From positions 18,848,001-18,912,000 of the forward strand of contig CAMGYJ010000011.1 of NCBI GenBank assembly GCA_946122785.1: a stretch of DNA of 64,000 bases, in the 5' to 3' direction. Below, piece by piece: positions 46,796 to 57,322 of this stretch. Source of the DNA: Linum tenue. Lineage: Eukaryota; Streptophyta; Magnoliopsida; Malpighiales; Linaceae. How positions within the stretch are numbered: the first letter of the stretch is position 1; every line of letters starts with the position of its first letter. The translations under genes were made by a program, and so were the position numbers. Under the pieces are notes generated by a model. That model saw only the letters and a program-made list of their open reading frames with translations. It made no database searches and was not told the DNA's origin.

Positions 46796-47082
46796 TAACA
46801 AGATTTTGTTTGAGTGAAACCCTAGGGCTTAGCTTCTCTCATTGATCTGTTTGTAATTTATATGAAGTTTGGCTATTACAAGACAACCATAGCCAGCTTG
46901 ATACAAAGCTCTGTTTTGTTTTCTTTACTTTAAAGAGAAACAAAGTTAAACTTGGTGAAAAAGCAATCTTGTACTTGAAATAAACATAAACGATGCGTAT
47001 CATTTAGAACTCCTTCCTTCGTCGTCTTCTTCTTGACTGTTGGCAGCTGGTTTGAATTTCATCAAGTTAGTCTGGTATGTTA
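46796..47082 (-). repeat. 5' LTR of copia 1
   Basis: It is about 287 bp. It joins directly to the primer site at 46784-46795, which fixes the inner edge. Confidence 0.85.
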
Positions 47083-47286
47083 CACAACACACACATTCAT
47101 CAAACATGGGTACATAGATACGAATTACGATACATAACGCGGAAAAATAGTAGAAATGTAAAAGAAACAAACATATGCATGATAAATAGAAGGAACATGG
47201 CGGTAGTTAATTATTTGATTTTGATGGATGCTTTGATTAATTCGTTTTTAGAGTAAGGCTTGAAGAGCATTCTTGAGGCTAGCGAT

Positions 47287-47562
47287 CTATTTATCTTTAG
47301 CGGCAAGCTCATCTTTATTCACCATGTCCTGCATCTTCAACTCCTCGTTCTCCTTCTGAAGCCTCTTGTTCTCGTTCTCCTTCTCCTCCAGATCTTTCTT
47401 TGTCTGAGCCACACCTCGGCCTCCGCCATCAGCCGACCCATGGTCACTTGGAACCGGTCCCACTCGGTTTGGACCGTGGGGCTGGGACCTTGACCCCGTA
47501 CCTGGTGCCGCAACCGCCCCTCCGGATAGGGGAAACTGTCGCGAACTGATCGGAGTCGCCAT
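47287..47562 (-). CDS. Hypothetical coiled-coil ORF
   Basis: This 91-codon ORF starts MATPISSRQFPLSGG. It has a Gly/Pro-rich first half and a charged heptad-like second half (KKDLEEKENENKRLQKENEE) that predicts a coiled coil. After the TAG at 47287 the frame goes on for 13 codons (IASLKNALQALL) to another stop, so the visible stop may be a mutation. I do not recognise a family. It lies about 200 bp from copia 1; it may be a host exon or part of an unknown transposon. Confidence 0.3.
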   Translation of the reverse strand: MATPISSRQFPLSGGAVAAPGTGSRSQPHGPNRVGPVPSDHGSADGGGRGVAQTKKDLEEKENENKRLQKENEELKMQDMVNKDELAAKDK

Positions 47563-47589
47563 CGACCGTGCTTTGGGGTGGGTCGAACA

Positions 47590-48236
47590 CCATTTTCCGA
47601 TTTTTTTTTTTTGTTAAAACCAGAATTCTGGTCTGCGAATTTTAGATTTTTCTAAGTTCGGGAGTACAGTTACGTGTGGGGAAGTGTATTCACACCCCAC
47701 AACGCCCCAAGATGGGTACTACTTAAATCGATAATCATTTAAGGGTTGGGTGTAATATTAATTGGGATTTGTTTGTGTATTTAGTTGTAATATTCGATTA
47801 TTTTTAATTAGTAAGAATATAAATCATTAGAGTCCAATTGGACAATGTTATTGGTATAAACTTGAATTTAAAGTTACTGGTTTTTACGTCTATTGACGTA
47901 AAAATGTTTTTTAGATTGGTTGGACTAGAACCTATCGGTTGCCTACGTACCCGGGTTTAACCGATCGTGGTTCTCGACTTTGATTCGTTTTGGGTGTAAT
48001 TTTTATCACTTTCCACTGAAAGTAATTTCGTATTATAATTTTGTTAATGAAATTTAAATTGATATTTGCAAGGATTTTAGTATTTAGGAGGTAAATCGAT
48101 GTATTGGACAAGAAACGAGATAAACTTAATCCGCATTTTAACATTTTTTATTAAGGATATTAAATAATTAAAATTAAATGGGATGATTAAATTGACACGT
48201 AACAGGCTAGCAACCCAACTGGTTGAGGTGATCCTA
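47590..48236. other. Intergenic, no gene
   Basis: AT-rich except for a short block with gcctacgtacccgggtttaa near 47940. A T-run is at 47601-47614. Nothing was recognised. Confidence 0.45.
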
Positions 48237-48241
48237 GATCG

Positions 48242-48754
48242 TGTTCGGACCGAGAATGTGACCTAAACTAAACCCAACTCAAACCGCCGCCAACCTCTTA
48301 TCCTCTCGCCTCTCTTCTCTGCTCTCCCAGGAGAAACTAAAAGCCCTAGTTTGATGAAGTATGATGGAGTTGTGGACTGGAATGCGCAAGAAGAAGAAGC
48401 TCAGAGGAGTAGTTACAGCAGTCAACTCCAGCAGCTGCAGAGCGTTTCAGCAATGCATCGAAACGGGAATTGGGCTTGAAGACGATTCGTTGTTATGGGG
48501 AACGTTTCGTGACTTCGCCTAATTCCTTGTCAGCACGGCATCGTATCTTCTTTAGTTTTGCGTTTTGTTTGTTAAGTGCTGTTAGTTTTCATTCGTCCTA
48601 TCACTGCTAGCCACCTGTCTTGGTTACACAGTGAAACTGGAAGTTACCGTTGTACGGACGTTGTGTTTGAATATAAATAGAAAGGGATCCAGCTAGGTAG
48701 AAGCTGAGGATTCCACCTTCGCCATTTCTTCTCTTCTTCCCTAAACTTTCTACA
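48242..48754 (+). repeat. 5' LTR of copia 2
   Basis: TG...CA termini (tgttcggac ... ctttctaca). It contains a TATA-like atataaata near 48669, a probable retroelement promoter. Confidence 0.9.
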
Positions 48755-48777
48755 TGGTATCACAGCATTGAAGAGCA

Positions 48778-51700
48778 ATGGCGGATCAACAAACACCTCC
48801 AAATACAAATCGACCAACATCTGGTGGCGGCAGCGGCGTCTCCAGCGCTATCCCATTCAACTTTGGAAACTTTGGAACAAACAACAGCACTGGAGCCCAA
48901 GCTAATACCTCCAGATCTGGAAATGGCAGTCCTCTTGATCCAGTTTTTGGTAATCCCTATTACATCAATCTGAATGAAAATCTGGCTCAATCGATTGTTC
49001 CAATTGTTCTTGAGGGGCCAAATTACCAGATGTGGTCTCGAGCCGTGAAGGCTGTTCTCAAAACCAAGCAGAAATTGGGTTTTATTGATGGAACAATTCC
49101 AGTTCCAGATCGTAACAGTGATATGTTTAATGTTTGGGATGCAAACAATACTATTGTGCTGTGTTGGATCAATAACTCTTTGAGTAAGGAAATTGCTCGT
49201 AGTGTGCAAACCCATGAGAATGCACAGATTCTGTGGAAAGAGCATATAACTCGTTTTGGACAGGCTAATGCCATCAAGTTGTCCAACCTAGAAGATGAGA
49301 TTCATGCTTTTAAGCAGGGTAACTTGAACGTGACGCAGTATTACACTCATCTGAAGGGTTTATGGGAGGAGTTTAGCCAATCAATCCCATTGTTCCATGT
49401 CATTGTGCTCCTGGAAACTTGAATCCATGTACTGCAGTAGAAGCTTTCAGGGAAAAACAGAATACTGCTTACCTCATCAGGTTTCTCAAGGGATTGAATG
49501 ATGAATATGGGTATATCAGTACCCAATTGCTCATGATGCAACCACTCCCCTCAGTGGTTACTGCATTTGACATTTGCTGCAGCACGAGCAGAAATTAAAG
49601 GCTGAAGGAGCTGTTGGGAGTCAGAAGACTGGGCAGTCAGTGGCTCTTGCTGTTGGAAATCCAGGACCACCTGGTAAGGGAGCAGGGAAGTATGAACAAA
49701 AACATGAAGGAAGGTATGAAGGAGATGGACAAGGATTGTTTTGCAATTACTGTAAGAAAACAAATCATGTCATAAAAGACTGCTGGAGGCTTAAGAAGAA
49801 GAGACAGGATAAAGAAGCTGCATCGGGAAACAGATTTGCAGGATCAGTGGGGCAACAATCTGGCAGTGAAGACAGTCAGGACTCTGAAGGACATCTACAT
49901 ATTGACACTAGTAGTGCTCAATCTCACACTGGTGGGTTCACACTTGAAGAAATGAACAAGCTAAGAAGCTTATTGCAGTCCTCTAATCCCACCTCACCTA
50001 CATCTCCTCAGAGTCCAGCCATCAACCACAGACCCCATTCAGTGACCAAATACATGCCTAAGTTCCCTTCTCACTCAGGTAAAGTTGTGCTTTCTTCTCA
50101 TCAAATGGTTGCCAATAACATATTGTCTTGCTCAGGGATTTTAGACACTGGTGCATCAGATCACATAACATGCTCTCTTTCTTTGTTTTTCACTTCTGTT
50201 CCTGTGTCTGATGTATTTGTGTATCTTCCTGATCGATCCAAAGTAGCAGTTAGCCACATAGGTTCAGTCAAATTATCCCCTGACCTATATCTTCACAATG
50301 TGCTCCTTGTACCTAGTTTCACCTTCAATCTTGTCTCAGTCAGTAAGCTAACTCATGATCTTCTCATCTCACTCCTTTTCCAATCTTCCATTTGCCATAT
50401 CCAGGACCCCATCACAACCAAGATGATTGGTTTGGCGAGAGAAAGTAAAGGCCTATACTATTTCATTCCTCCAGATCAAAATCCCAGCCTATCTACATCC
50501 AGCTCATCTACCACCCACATTGCTTCTGTTTACAACTTTGAACCACAGAAGATTGACCTCTGGCATTGGCGCCTAGGACATCCCAGTTTTTCTAGATTAC
50601 AACTTCTTTCCAAATGTAATCCAGATATTCCTTTAGAACAAGTTAAACATTGTCCACACTGTCACTTGTCTAGACAGAAAAGGTTTCCATTTCCTTTAAA
50701 TTCCAGCATTGCTCCTGATGTATTTGCACTCATTCACGTGGATATTTGGGGTCCATTATCTATCCAATCTCATGATGGCTTTTCTTATTTCCTCACTATT
50801 GTTGATGATCACTCTCGAGCTGTTTGGTTGTATCTAATGAAACAAAAATCAGAAGCCAGGTCTTTATTGACTGGTTTTTGTTCTATGGTTCAGAATCAAT
50901 TCTCAAAAACTGTTAAAATAGTGAGGAGTGACCAGGGCAAGGAGTTTTCCATGTGTGAATACTATATGGAGAAAGGAATTGAACACCAAACCTCCTGTGC
51001 TTATACACCTGAACAAAATGGGAGGGTAGAACGCAAACATCAACATATTTTGAATGTTGCTAGAGCTTTAAGATTTCATTCAGGTGTTCCTCTTGATTTT
51101 TGGAGTGACTGTGTGCTTCATTCTGTTTACTTAATTAATAGACTTCCTACACCAATACTACAGAATAAATCACCCTATGAAATTCTATATAAACAACCTC
51201 ATTTCTTAGGCAATCTCAAGGTGTTTGGGTGTCTTGCCTATTCTACCACTCACTCTTTAGGTAGAACTAAACTAGATGCACGAGCACAGCAATGCATCTT
51301 TCTAGGTATTCCAGTTGGGATCAAAGGCTATAAGCTATTTGACTTGAACTCACATTAGTTCTTGATCTCTAGGGATGTTATCTTCTATGAAGACATCTTT
51401 CCCTTCAAACAACCTCACACAGAAGAGGGTGTTGGAAATGATAATGATCCAGTCATTCCAACGCCAATTGCTTCTGATGATTTCCAGATTCTTGTTCCAG
51501 TTAGGCTTGTCAGTAGTCCTCATGATAGCAATCCTGGTCATGTCAGTAGTCCTGCCTCAAATATTCCTTCTACTTCCAAGTCCAGCCTATCAGATAGCAA
51601 TCCAAGTCATGTCAGTAGTCATTTTCCTTTGAATCAATCTAAGTCTGTTACTTGGTCTGATGCATCATGTTCTAATGACATGGTAAGTATATCTGATCAT

Positions 51701-53155
51701 ATTGATGAAGTTGAAATGGAAGTTGAAGGACCTGAGATTGAACAGCTAGAAGAGCATGAGGCTGAACCACAAGTCAGAAGAAGACCATACAGGGAAATTA
51801 CTCTACCAGCAAGACTAAAGGATTGTTATCTTAACACTGTAAGTCATTATCCATTATCTTAATGTGTGGGATATGATTTATTGACACCAGAAGCTAAAGC
51901 ATATGCCCTGAACATTATGAGTGCATTTGAACCTTCTTCATATGAAGAAGCTAGTAAGGATGAATGCTGGATTAGAGCAATGAATGAAGAATTGCAAGCC
52001 TTACTTGATAATGAAACATGGGATTGTTATTTTACCTCCTGGAAAGAAGGCCATTGGCTGCAAATGGGTTTTTAAAGTCAAACTGAAGCCAGATGGAAGT
52101 ATTGAAAGGCATAAAGCCAGGCTGGTAGCAAAGGGTTTTACACAGATTTATGGTGTGGATTTTCTAGATACATTCTCACTTGTGGCAAAGAACAATTCTG
52201 TTAAAACTTTATTGGCTGTGGCAGCTGCTAGAGATTGGAACCTACACCAATTGGATGTCTCGAATGCATTTTTACATGGAGACTTAGATGAAGACGTATA
52301 TATGCAGTTGCCACCAGGGTTTCCTACTGAGGGAAATGCTAATGGCCTGGTTTGCAAGTTAAAGAAATCGTTGTATGGGCTCAAGCAAGCTAGCAGACAA
52401 TGGTTTGCTAAGCTCACTGGAACACTTTTGAAGAATGGTTTTTCTCAATCTAATTCGGATTATTCCATGTTTATCAGATGGATGCAGGGCATAATTGTAG
52501 TTGTCTTGGTATATGTTGACGACATATTCCTTGCAGGTCCGAGATTAGGTGATCTAGAAGCTGTGAAAGGAATCCTTAAAAAGGATTTTAAGATCAAAGA
52601 TCTTGGAGAGTTGAAATACTTTCTCGGATTAGAGATTAGCAGAAATGAAAATGGGATCACAGTTTGCCAAAGAAAATACTGTATGGATTTGCTTGAAGAT
52701 ACATGTTTTTAAATGATAAGAGTTGCAAGAGTCCTATCGACTGTAAGGTAAAGTTGAGTGCTGGACAAGGGAAGTTACTTGATGATCCTGGTTGTTATAA
52801 GAGGTTAATTGGGAAGCTGAATTACTTAACTGTCACAAGACCAGATATAGCTTACCCTGTCTAGCAGCTATGTCAATATCAAATTCAACCTAGAGATACT
52901 CATTTACAGGCTGCTTTCAGGGTTCTTCGATATTTGAGAGGAGCTCCAGGACAAGGATTACATTTTAAGTCCAATACAGATTTGGTTCTTAAGGCATACA
53001 GTGATGCTGATTGTGCAGCATGCCCTGACACAAGAAGATCCATATCTGGTTTTTGCACCTTCCTGGGAGGATCCTTAGTTACCTGGAGGGCGAAGAAGCA
53101 GACAACAGTCTCGCGATCATCGTCGAGGCAGAATATAGGGCTCTTGCCCATCTAG
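48778..53155 (+). pseudogene. Copia 2 polyprotein: gag, protease, integrase, RT, RNase H (several lesions)
   Basis: Gag runs from ATG 48778 (MADQQTPPN) to a frameshift near 49400. The frame from 49574 has a zinc knuckle (CNYCKKTNHVIKDC), protease DTGASDH, an integrase HHCC region and core (VDIWGP, QNGRVERKH), and meets a TAG at 51356. Further stretches are 51362-51862 (stop TAA), 51866-52075, then a frame change to RT at 51984-52712 with intact YVDD, another frame change, and RNase H at 52934-53155 (AYSDADCAACPDTRRS). There are at least five lesions despite the low LTR divergence. No intact protein is encoded. Confidence 0.88.
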
Positions 53156-53281
53156 TTTGTGAATACAATGGTTACAGGGTCTCTTGAAAGAATTGAATGT
53201 GCAGCTTCCTATTCCAGTTAATGTTTTCTGTGATAACATGTCAGCTATTCAGATAGCAGAAAATCCGGTGTATCACGAGAG

Positions 53282-53794
53282 TGTTCGGACTGAGAATGTG
53301 ACCTAAACTAAACCCAACTCAAACCGCCGCCAACCTCTTATCCTCTCGCCTCTCTTCTCTGCTCTCCCAGGAGAAACTAAAAGCCCTAGTTTGATGAAGT
53401 ATGATGGAGTTGTGGACTGGAATGCGCAAGAAGAAGAAGCTCAGAGGAGTAGTTCCAGCAGTCAACTCCAGCAGCTGCAGAGCGTTTCAGCAGTGCATCA
53501 AAACGGGAATTGGGCTTGAAGACGATTCGTTGTTATGGGGAACGTTTCGTGACTTCGCCTAATTCCTTGTCAGCACGGCATCATATCTTCTTTAGTTTTG
53601 CATTTTGTTTGTTAAGTGCTGTTAGTTTTCATTCGTCCTATCACTGCTAGCCACCTGTCTTGGTTACACAGTGAAACTGGAATTTACCGTTGTACGGACG
53701 TTGTGTTTGAATATAAATAGAAAGGGATTCAGCTAGGTAGAAGCTGAGGATTCCACCTTCGCCATTTCTTCTCTTCTTCCCTAAACTTTCTACA
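53282..53794 (+). repeat. 3' LTR of copia 2
   Basis: It has the same length as the 5' LTR and about 98.4% identity. It is preceded by truncated RNase H sequence rather than a purine tract. Confidence 0.9.
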
Positions 53795-54150
53795 TAGTTC
53801 TCTTCCTACTTCCTCCGCCTCCTCTGAGACGAGAGGAAACTCTCCCTCTGACACGGCGATGACATGGGGCGGCGGCGGAGACGAAATGACATACACCACC
53901 GACGGCGACAACGACAATGACGAGAAGGGAGTTCGATGGTTCGCCTTTTTTATTTTGCATGTTTGATTTTAGATTCGGTTTTAGGGTTTTAGAGTTCTGA
54001 TTCTTATTTCTTGTTTCTTTCGCTTTTGTGGATGTTGGTTCGTTCCTTCGATTTCTGGGTTCGTATGGCGGAGTTGAAGAGAGGAAGAATGATCGAGGGA
54101 GAAGAACGGCCACCGCCTGCGAGCTCTGGTGGTGCCGACGACGACTGTCA
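53795..54150. other. Flank with gene-like composition
   Basis: The stretch has GC-richer patches (ggcggcggcggagacg at 53870) and an 86-codon plus ORF from 54011 that runs into the inverted repeat (ATG 54066, MAELKRGRMIEGEE). The family is unknown; it could be the first exon of a decayed host gene. Confidence 0.3.
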
Positions 54151-54812
54151 TGTTGGGATTTTTAGTGGTGTGAATGGAAATAAAAGGGGAAAGTTTCAAG
54201 AGAGTCTCTTGAAGTACCAAGTTGGTAAGATGTGGGAAGGCATGGCCTCGAATTCGATCGATTTGATGTAATATGTGGTTAATTGGTTAAATTGGTTTGT
54301 GTAACCAAATGAACCAAACCGAGTTGAACCAATTCGAACCAAACCGATATGGCGGTTGGAATAACCAAACCGGTCCAACTTCCATGAGGCCGAACCAATG
54401 CAATGGTTGAAATATTTTAAACGAACCAATGCAATGGTTGAAATATTTTAAACGAACCAATGCAATGGTTCTGGGTATGGTGCTATTTATAGAAAATGAA
54501 GGGATGCGTACGAAGGGAGGCGACTCTTCATATGGGTGGTTACACCCCAACCATTGCATTGGTTCGTTTAAAATATTTCAACCATTGCATTGGTTCGGCC
54601 TCATGGAAGTTGGACCGGTTTGGTTCGAATTGGTTCAACTCGGTTTGGTTCATTTGGTTACACAAACCAATTTAACCAATTAACCACATATTACATCAAA
54701 TCGATCGAATTCGAGGCCATGCCTTCCCACATCTTACCAACATGGTACTTCAAGAGACTCTCTTGAAACTTTCCCCTTTTATTTCCATTCACACCACTAA
54801 AAATCCCAACAA
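54151..54812. repeat. Long inverted repeat (arms 320 and 264 bp, spacer 78 bp)
   Basis: The left arm 54151-54470 is mirrored by 54549-54812. The left arm has one extra copy of a 31-bp unit and about 26 bp (ccgatatggcggttgg...) missing from the right. Matching blocks are otherwise nearly identical, so the inversion is recent. The unit gaaccaatgcaatggttgaa repeats with a 31-bp period (54392, 54423, 54454). The left arm overlaps a short ORF that ends at 54271. A transcript would form a long hairpin. Confidence 0.85.
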
Positions 54813-57035
54813 TGTCACGGCAGAGAGGTAAGATCCGATTTTATATTTTGGGGTTTATGTGGAATTTTCAAATCTGATTGTGGTTATTTTTTCGGGATTT
54901 GAAAACTTAAAATGATCGTTCTAAAAAACGATAGCCATCTAAGGTCACTGCTATTGCCTGCAACCCTTGGGGGCTTTGTGTCGTTTTCTTAAGGTTGATT
55001 GAATGCTTGAACTTTGAGATGGATTGGGCTGTGATGGGCTGTAATTTGGGGGTGATTGAATTGTGAAGTTAGTAGTGGTTATGATGTATGTAAATATGTA
55101 ATTTGTGGGTTTATATGTTTTAACGCCCGGATTTCTATTTGGACGAGGAAAGGAGAGGAAGGGCAAAGGGAAAGTGACAACGAGGAGAAGCCACCCTACT
55201 GCCGAGTGATTTTAGTGAGTTTTCTCGGTTGATTGGTGGGTTTGATAGGAGAAAAAGGGTTTTAATCTAGATCTGTTTATTTGGATTAATGGGTTTATAA
55301 ATCTGTTTTGTTGTAGCTCATGATATTAATGTGATATCGGCATGGTACGAGATTGAACATAATAATCAAAGCGACTAAAACAAAACATAAAGAGGAAAAA
55401 TCTAGCTTTCTACTTGTGATATGCCTAGCCATGGAAATACTGAAGTAAATAGCAGAAGCTGAAATATATTAGAAAAGAACACTAATGAACTTGTAAAGAA
55501 AGCAAAAGTAATTTGATTTATCGATTTATTTTGCTGACATGGTGAGATTAGCCATCTTGTAATTTTATTGGGGTTGCTTTGAGCTTGATTTATTTTACAG
55601 TTTTTAGGTCGACTTGTAATTTGAATGGAGTTCATTGGTTTGGATTTATTGATTAGTCAAATGGTCATCTTGTAATTTGATTGGGGTGGATTGAGTTTTT
55701 CTTCGTTTAAAAACTGTGTAAAGAAGGGAAATGAAAGATTACTATGATAATGGATGATGAATGATAGACATGGTTGGATTTGTTTTTGTTGGCTACCAAC
55801 CTTTACACGTGTAGTTTGATGATGATTCTGACCCTCCTTTGTCGTCTCCTCTTTGGTCTTTATTTTGCTCATGTTGGCGGCAGTGGTAGGATGCTTGTGG
55901 TGGTTTTTGAGTAAGAGCTGGAAGAAGAAAGGATGAGCAGGATGAGGAAGAACAAGAAGTGGAAGTAGTATTGGCGAGGAAGAAGAAGGGTCTCTGGCCT
56001 CCCTTCTTTTTCTGCCTATGTAAAAAGGGAAGCAGGGGGAATCGAGAGAAGTCAAGAAAGAAAGGAACTTTTTGCTGTCTTTTTCTGTGTGGGTTTCTGT
56101 GGTTTTGCAGGGGAATGTTTGTTTGTTGGTAGGGTTACCGCTGCTGCTGCCTTTTTTCCGTCTATATGTTTAGGAGAGGAAGAGAAGAAGAAACTTATAT
56201 CCAGGAGGAGAAGGCAGGAAAGAAGTCCCTGGCAAGAGGGAAAGGAAGAAGTCTCCTCCCCCTAGGTAAGAGCCAAAATGCTCTTTTTATAGCGAATTGC
56301 TGCTTGGACAGCAAGTATTTCAACAGTGTATTTGTATGTTTTTTTGGGGGTTGAACCGGACTGGTTGTGTCAGAGCTGACCGGGTTGACTGGTTTTGACT
56401 CATGTTGACTGACTTGACCAAGTGACTTTTGACTTTAGTTGACTTTGGACTTGGGCTTTGACTTGAGCTCTTTAGCTTATTATTGATTGTAAGAACTATT
56501 TTAATTAGTTGTGATATAACATTTATTTAGTAACTGTACTTGTAATTTTTAGTTTGTATTTCTAACCGTAATGTAATTATTATCATCCATTGGTAATCAT
56601 AATGTAATTGTTAATAAAAAAGGTCCGTTATTGATTTCTTTTGCACCAAAATCCAAAGCCCAAATCTTGCAAAGTCTAATTCAACTAGTCAATTCACGCG
56701 ATGAATAAATTGAGCGAACGCTTAATTCGTAGAATCAATGCTTAATTCGTATAATCAAAACAAAACAAGTCAACTCAATTGAGTTGAAACAAGTCGACTC
56801 TCCCTATCAAATTGTAGCGATCGAGATTTGCTAAATCTCCATTGAGTTGAGACAAATATAACCAATCACAATAACTATAAATATGTTTTAGCTAGGAGTT
56901 CATTTAAGATTTGCTATTGTAAATTTTAACAAAAATTTAGTTAAATATGTTTTGACCCGGACAAAAATTGGTGTCTACACCTGGACCAGTTGAAGAGGTT
57001 GTTGAGGCGGCGCATCAGGCTCTGCCTTGCCTGAG
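54813..57035. other. Intergenic, with a TTGAC-rich block
   Basis: No confident gene is present. A purine-rich stretch at 55140-55190 and mixed-composition DNA at 55780-56360 give only short ORFs. A cluster of TTGAC motifs at 56385-56463 is listed separately. The last ~20 bp before 57036 continue a minus-strand ORF from beyond copia 3. Confidence 0.4.
56385..56463 (+). promoter_or_regulatory. Cluster of seven TTGAC[C/T] (W-box core) motifs
   Basis: TTGACT or TTGACC occurs at 56385, 56395, 56405, 56414, 56429, 56439 and 56458. WRKY factors bind TTGAC[C/T], so the density is notable. No nearby gene is established, and it may simply be a degenerate gttgact repeat. Confidence 0.4.
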
Positions 57036-57040
57036 GTACA

Positions 57041-57315
57041 TGTAAAATACGATAATACGAAAGCAAGAACACGAGACACCAGGATTTACAAGGTATCCCC
57101 GTTCAATGTGAACGGGACTAATCCACGAAGAGATTAGAGCTCTCGGAGAAACACTAATATGATTGTCTTACACCTCTCTTATGTGCGGCAGAGAGGAGCC
57201 GAGTTACATATATATGGAAGGCTAACCCTAACTCCTAATCTCGTGTAACATGGAGTAGGGTAAATTACCAAGTGATCCCTAATCAATTAATCAATGTCTA
57301 ATTAGGAATCCTACA
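57041..57315 (-). repeat. 3' LTR of copia 3
   Basis: 275 bp with tg...ca ends (tgtaaaatac ... aatcctaca). Confidence 0.9.
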
Positions 57316-57322
57316 CTCCCCC

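Larger units (their letters stand above)
42423..47082 (-). mobile_element. Ty1/copia retrotransposon 1, old and decayed
   Basis: LTRs at 42423-42701 and 46796-47082 are flanked by the 5-bp duplication cacaa (42418-42422 and 47083-47087). The primer site gctctgatacca at 46784-46795 abuts the 5' LTR, and a run of about 11 C at 42702-42712 is the polypurine tract of the minus strand. The LTRs are clearly diverged (many substitutions), so the insertion is older than the other LTR elements here. Coding order on the minus strand is gag, pre-integrase, RT, RNase H, as in copia. Confidence 0.88.
48242..53794 (+). mobile_element. Ty1/copia retrotransposon 2, young but 3'-deleted
   Basis: Two 513-bp LTRs (48242-48754 and 53282-53794) differ at about 8 sites (1.6%). 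The primer site tggtatcacagc (48755-48766) abuts the 5' LTR and has one mismatch to the usual initiator-tRNA form. Internal gag-protease-integrase-RT-RNase H order is copia. The internal region stops within RNase H (after a NPVYHE motif) and joins directly to the 3' LTR without a polypurine tract. No target duplication is seen (gatcg against tagtt). Confidence 0.9.

Noticed and set aside
53782..53799. 5-bp target duplication for copia 2
   Set aside because: Left gatcg and right tagtt differ, so no duplication is reported.
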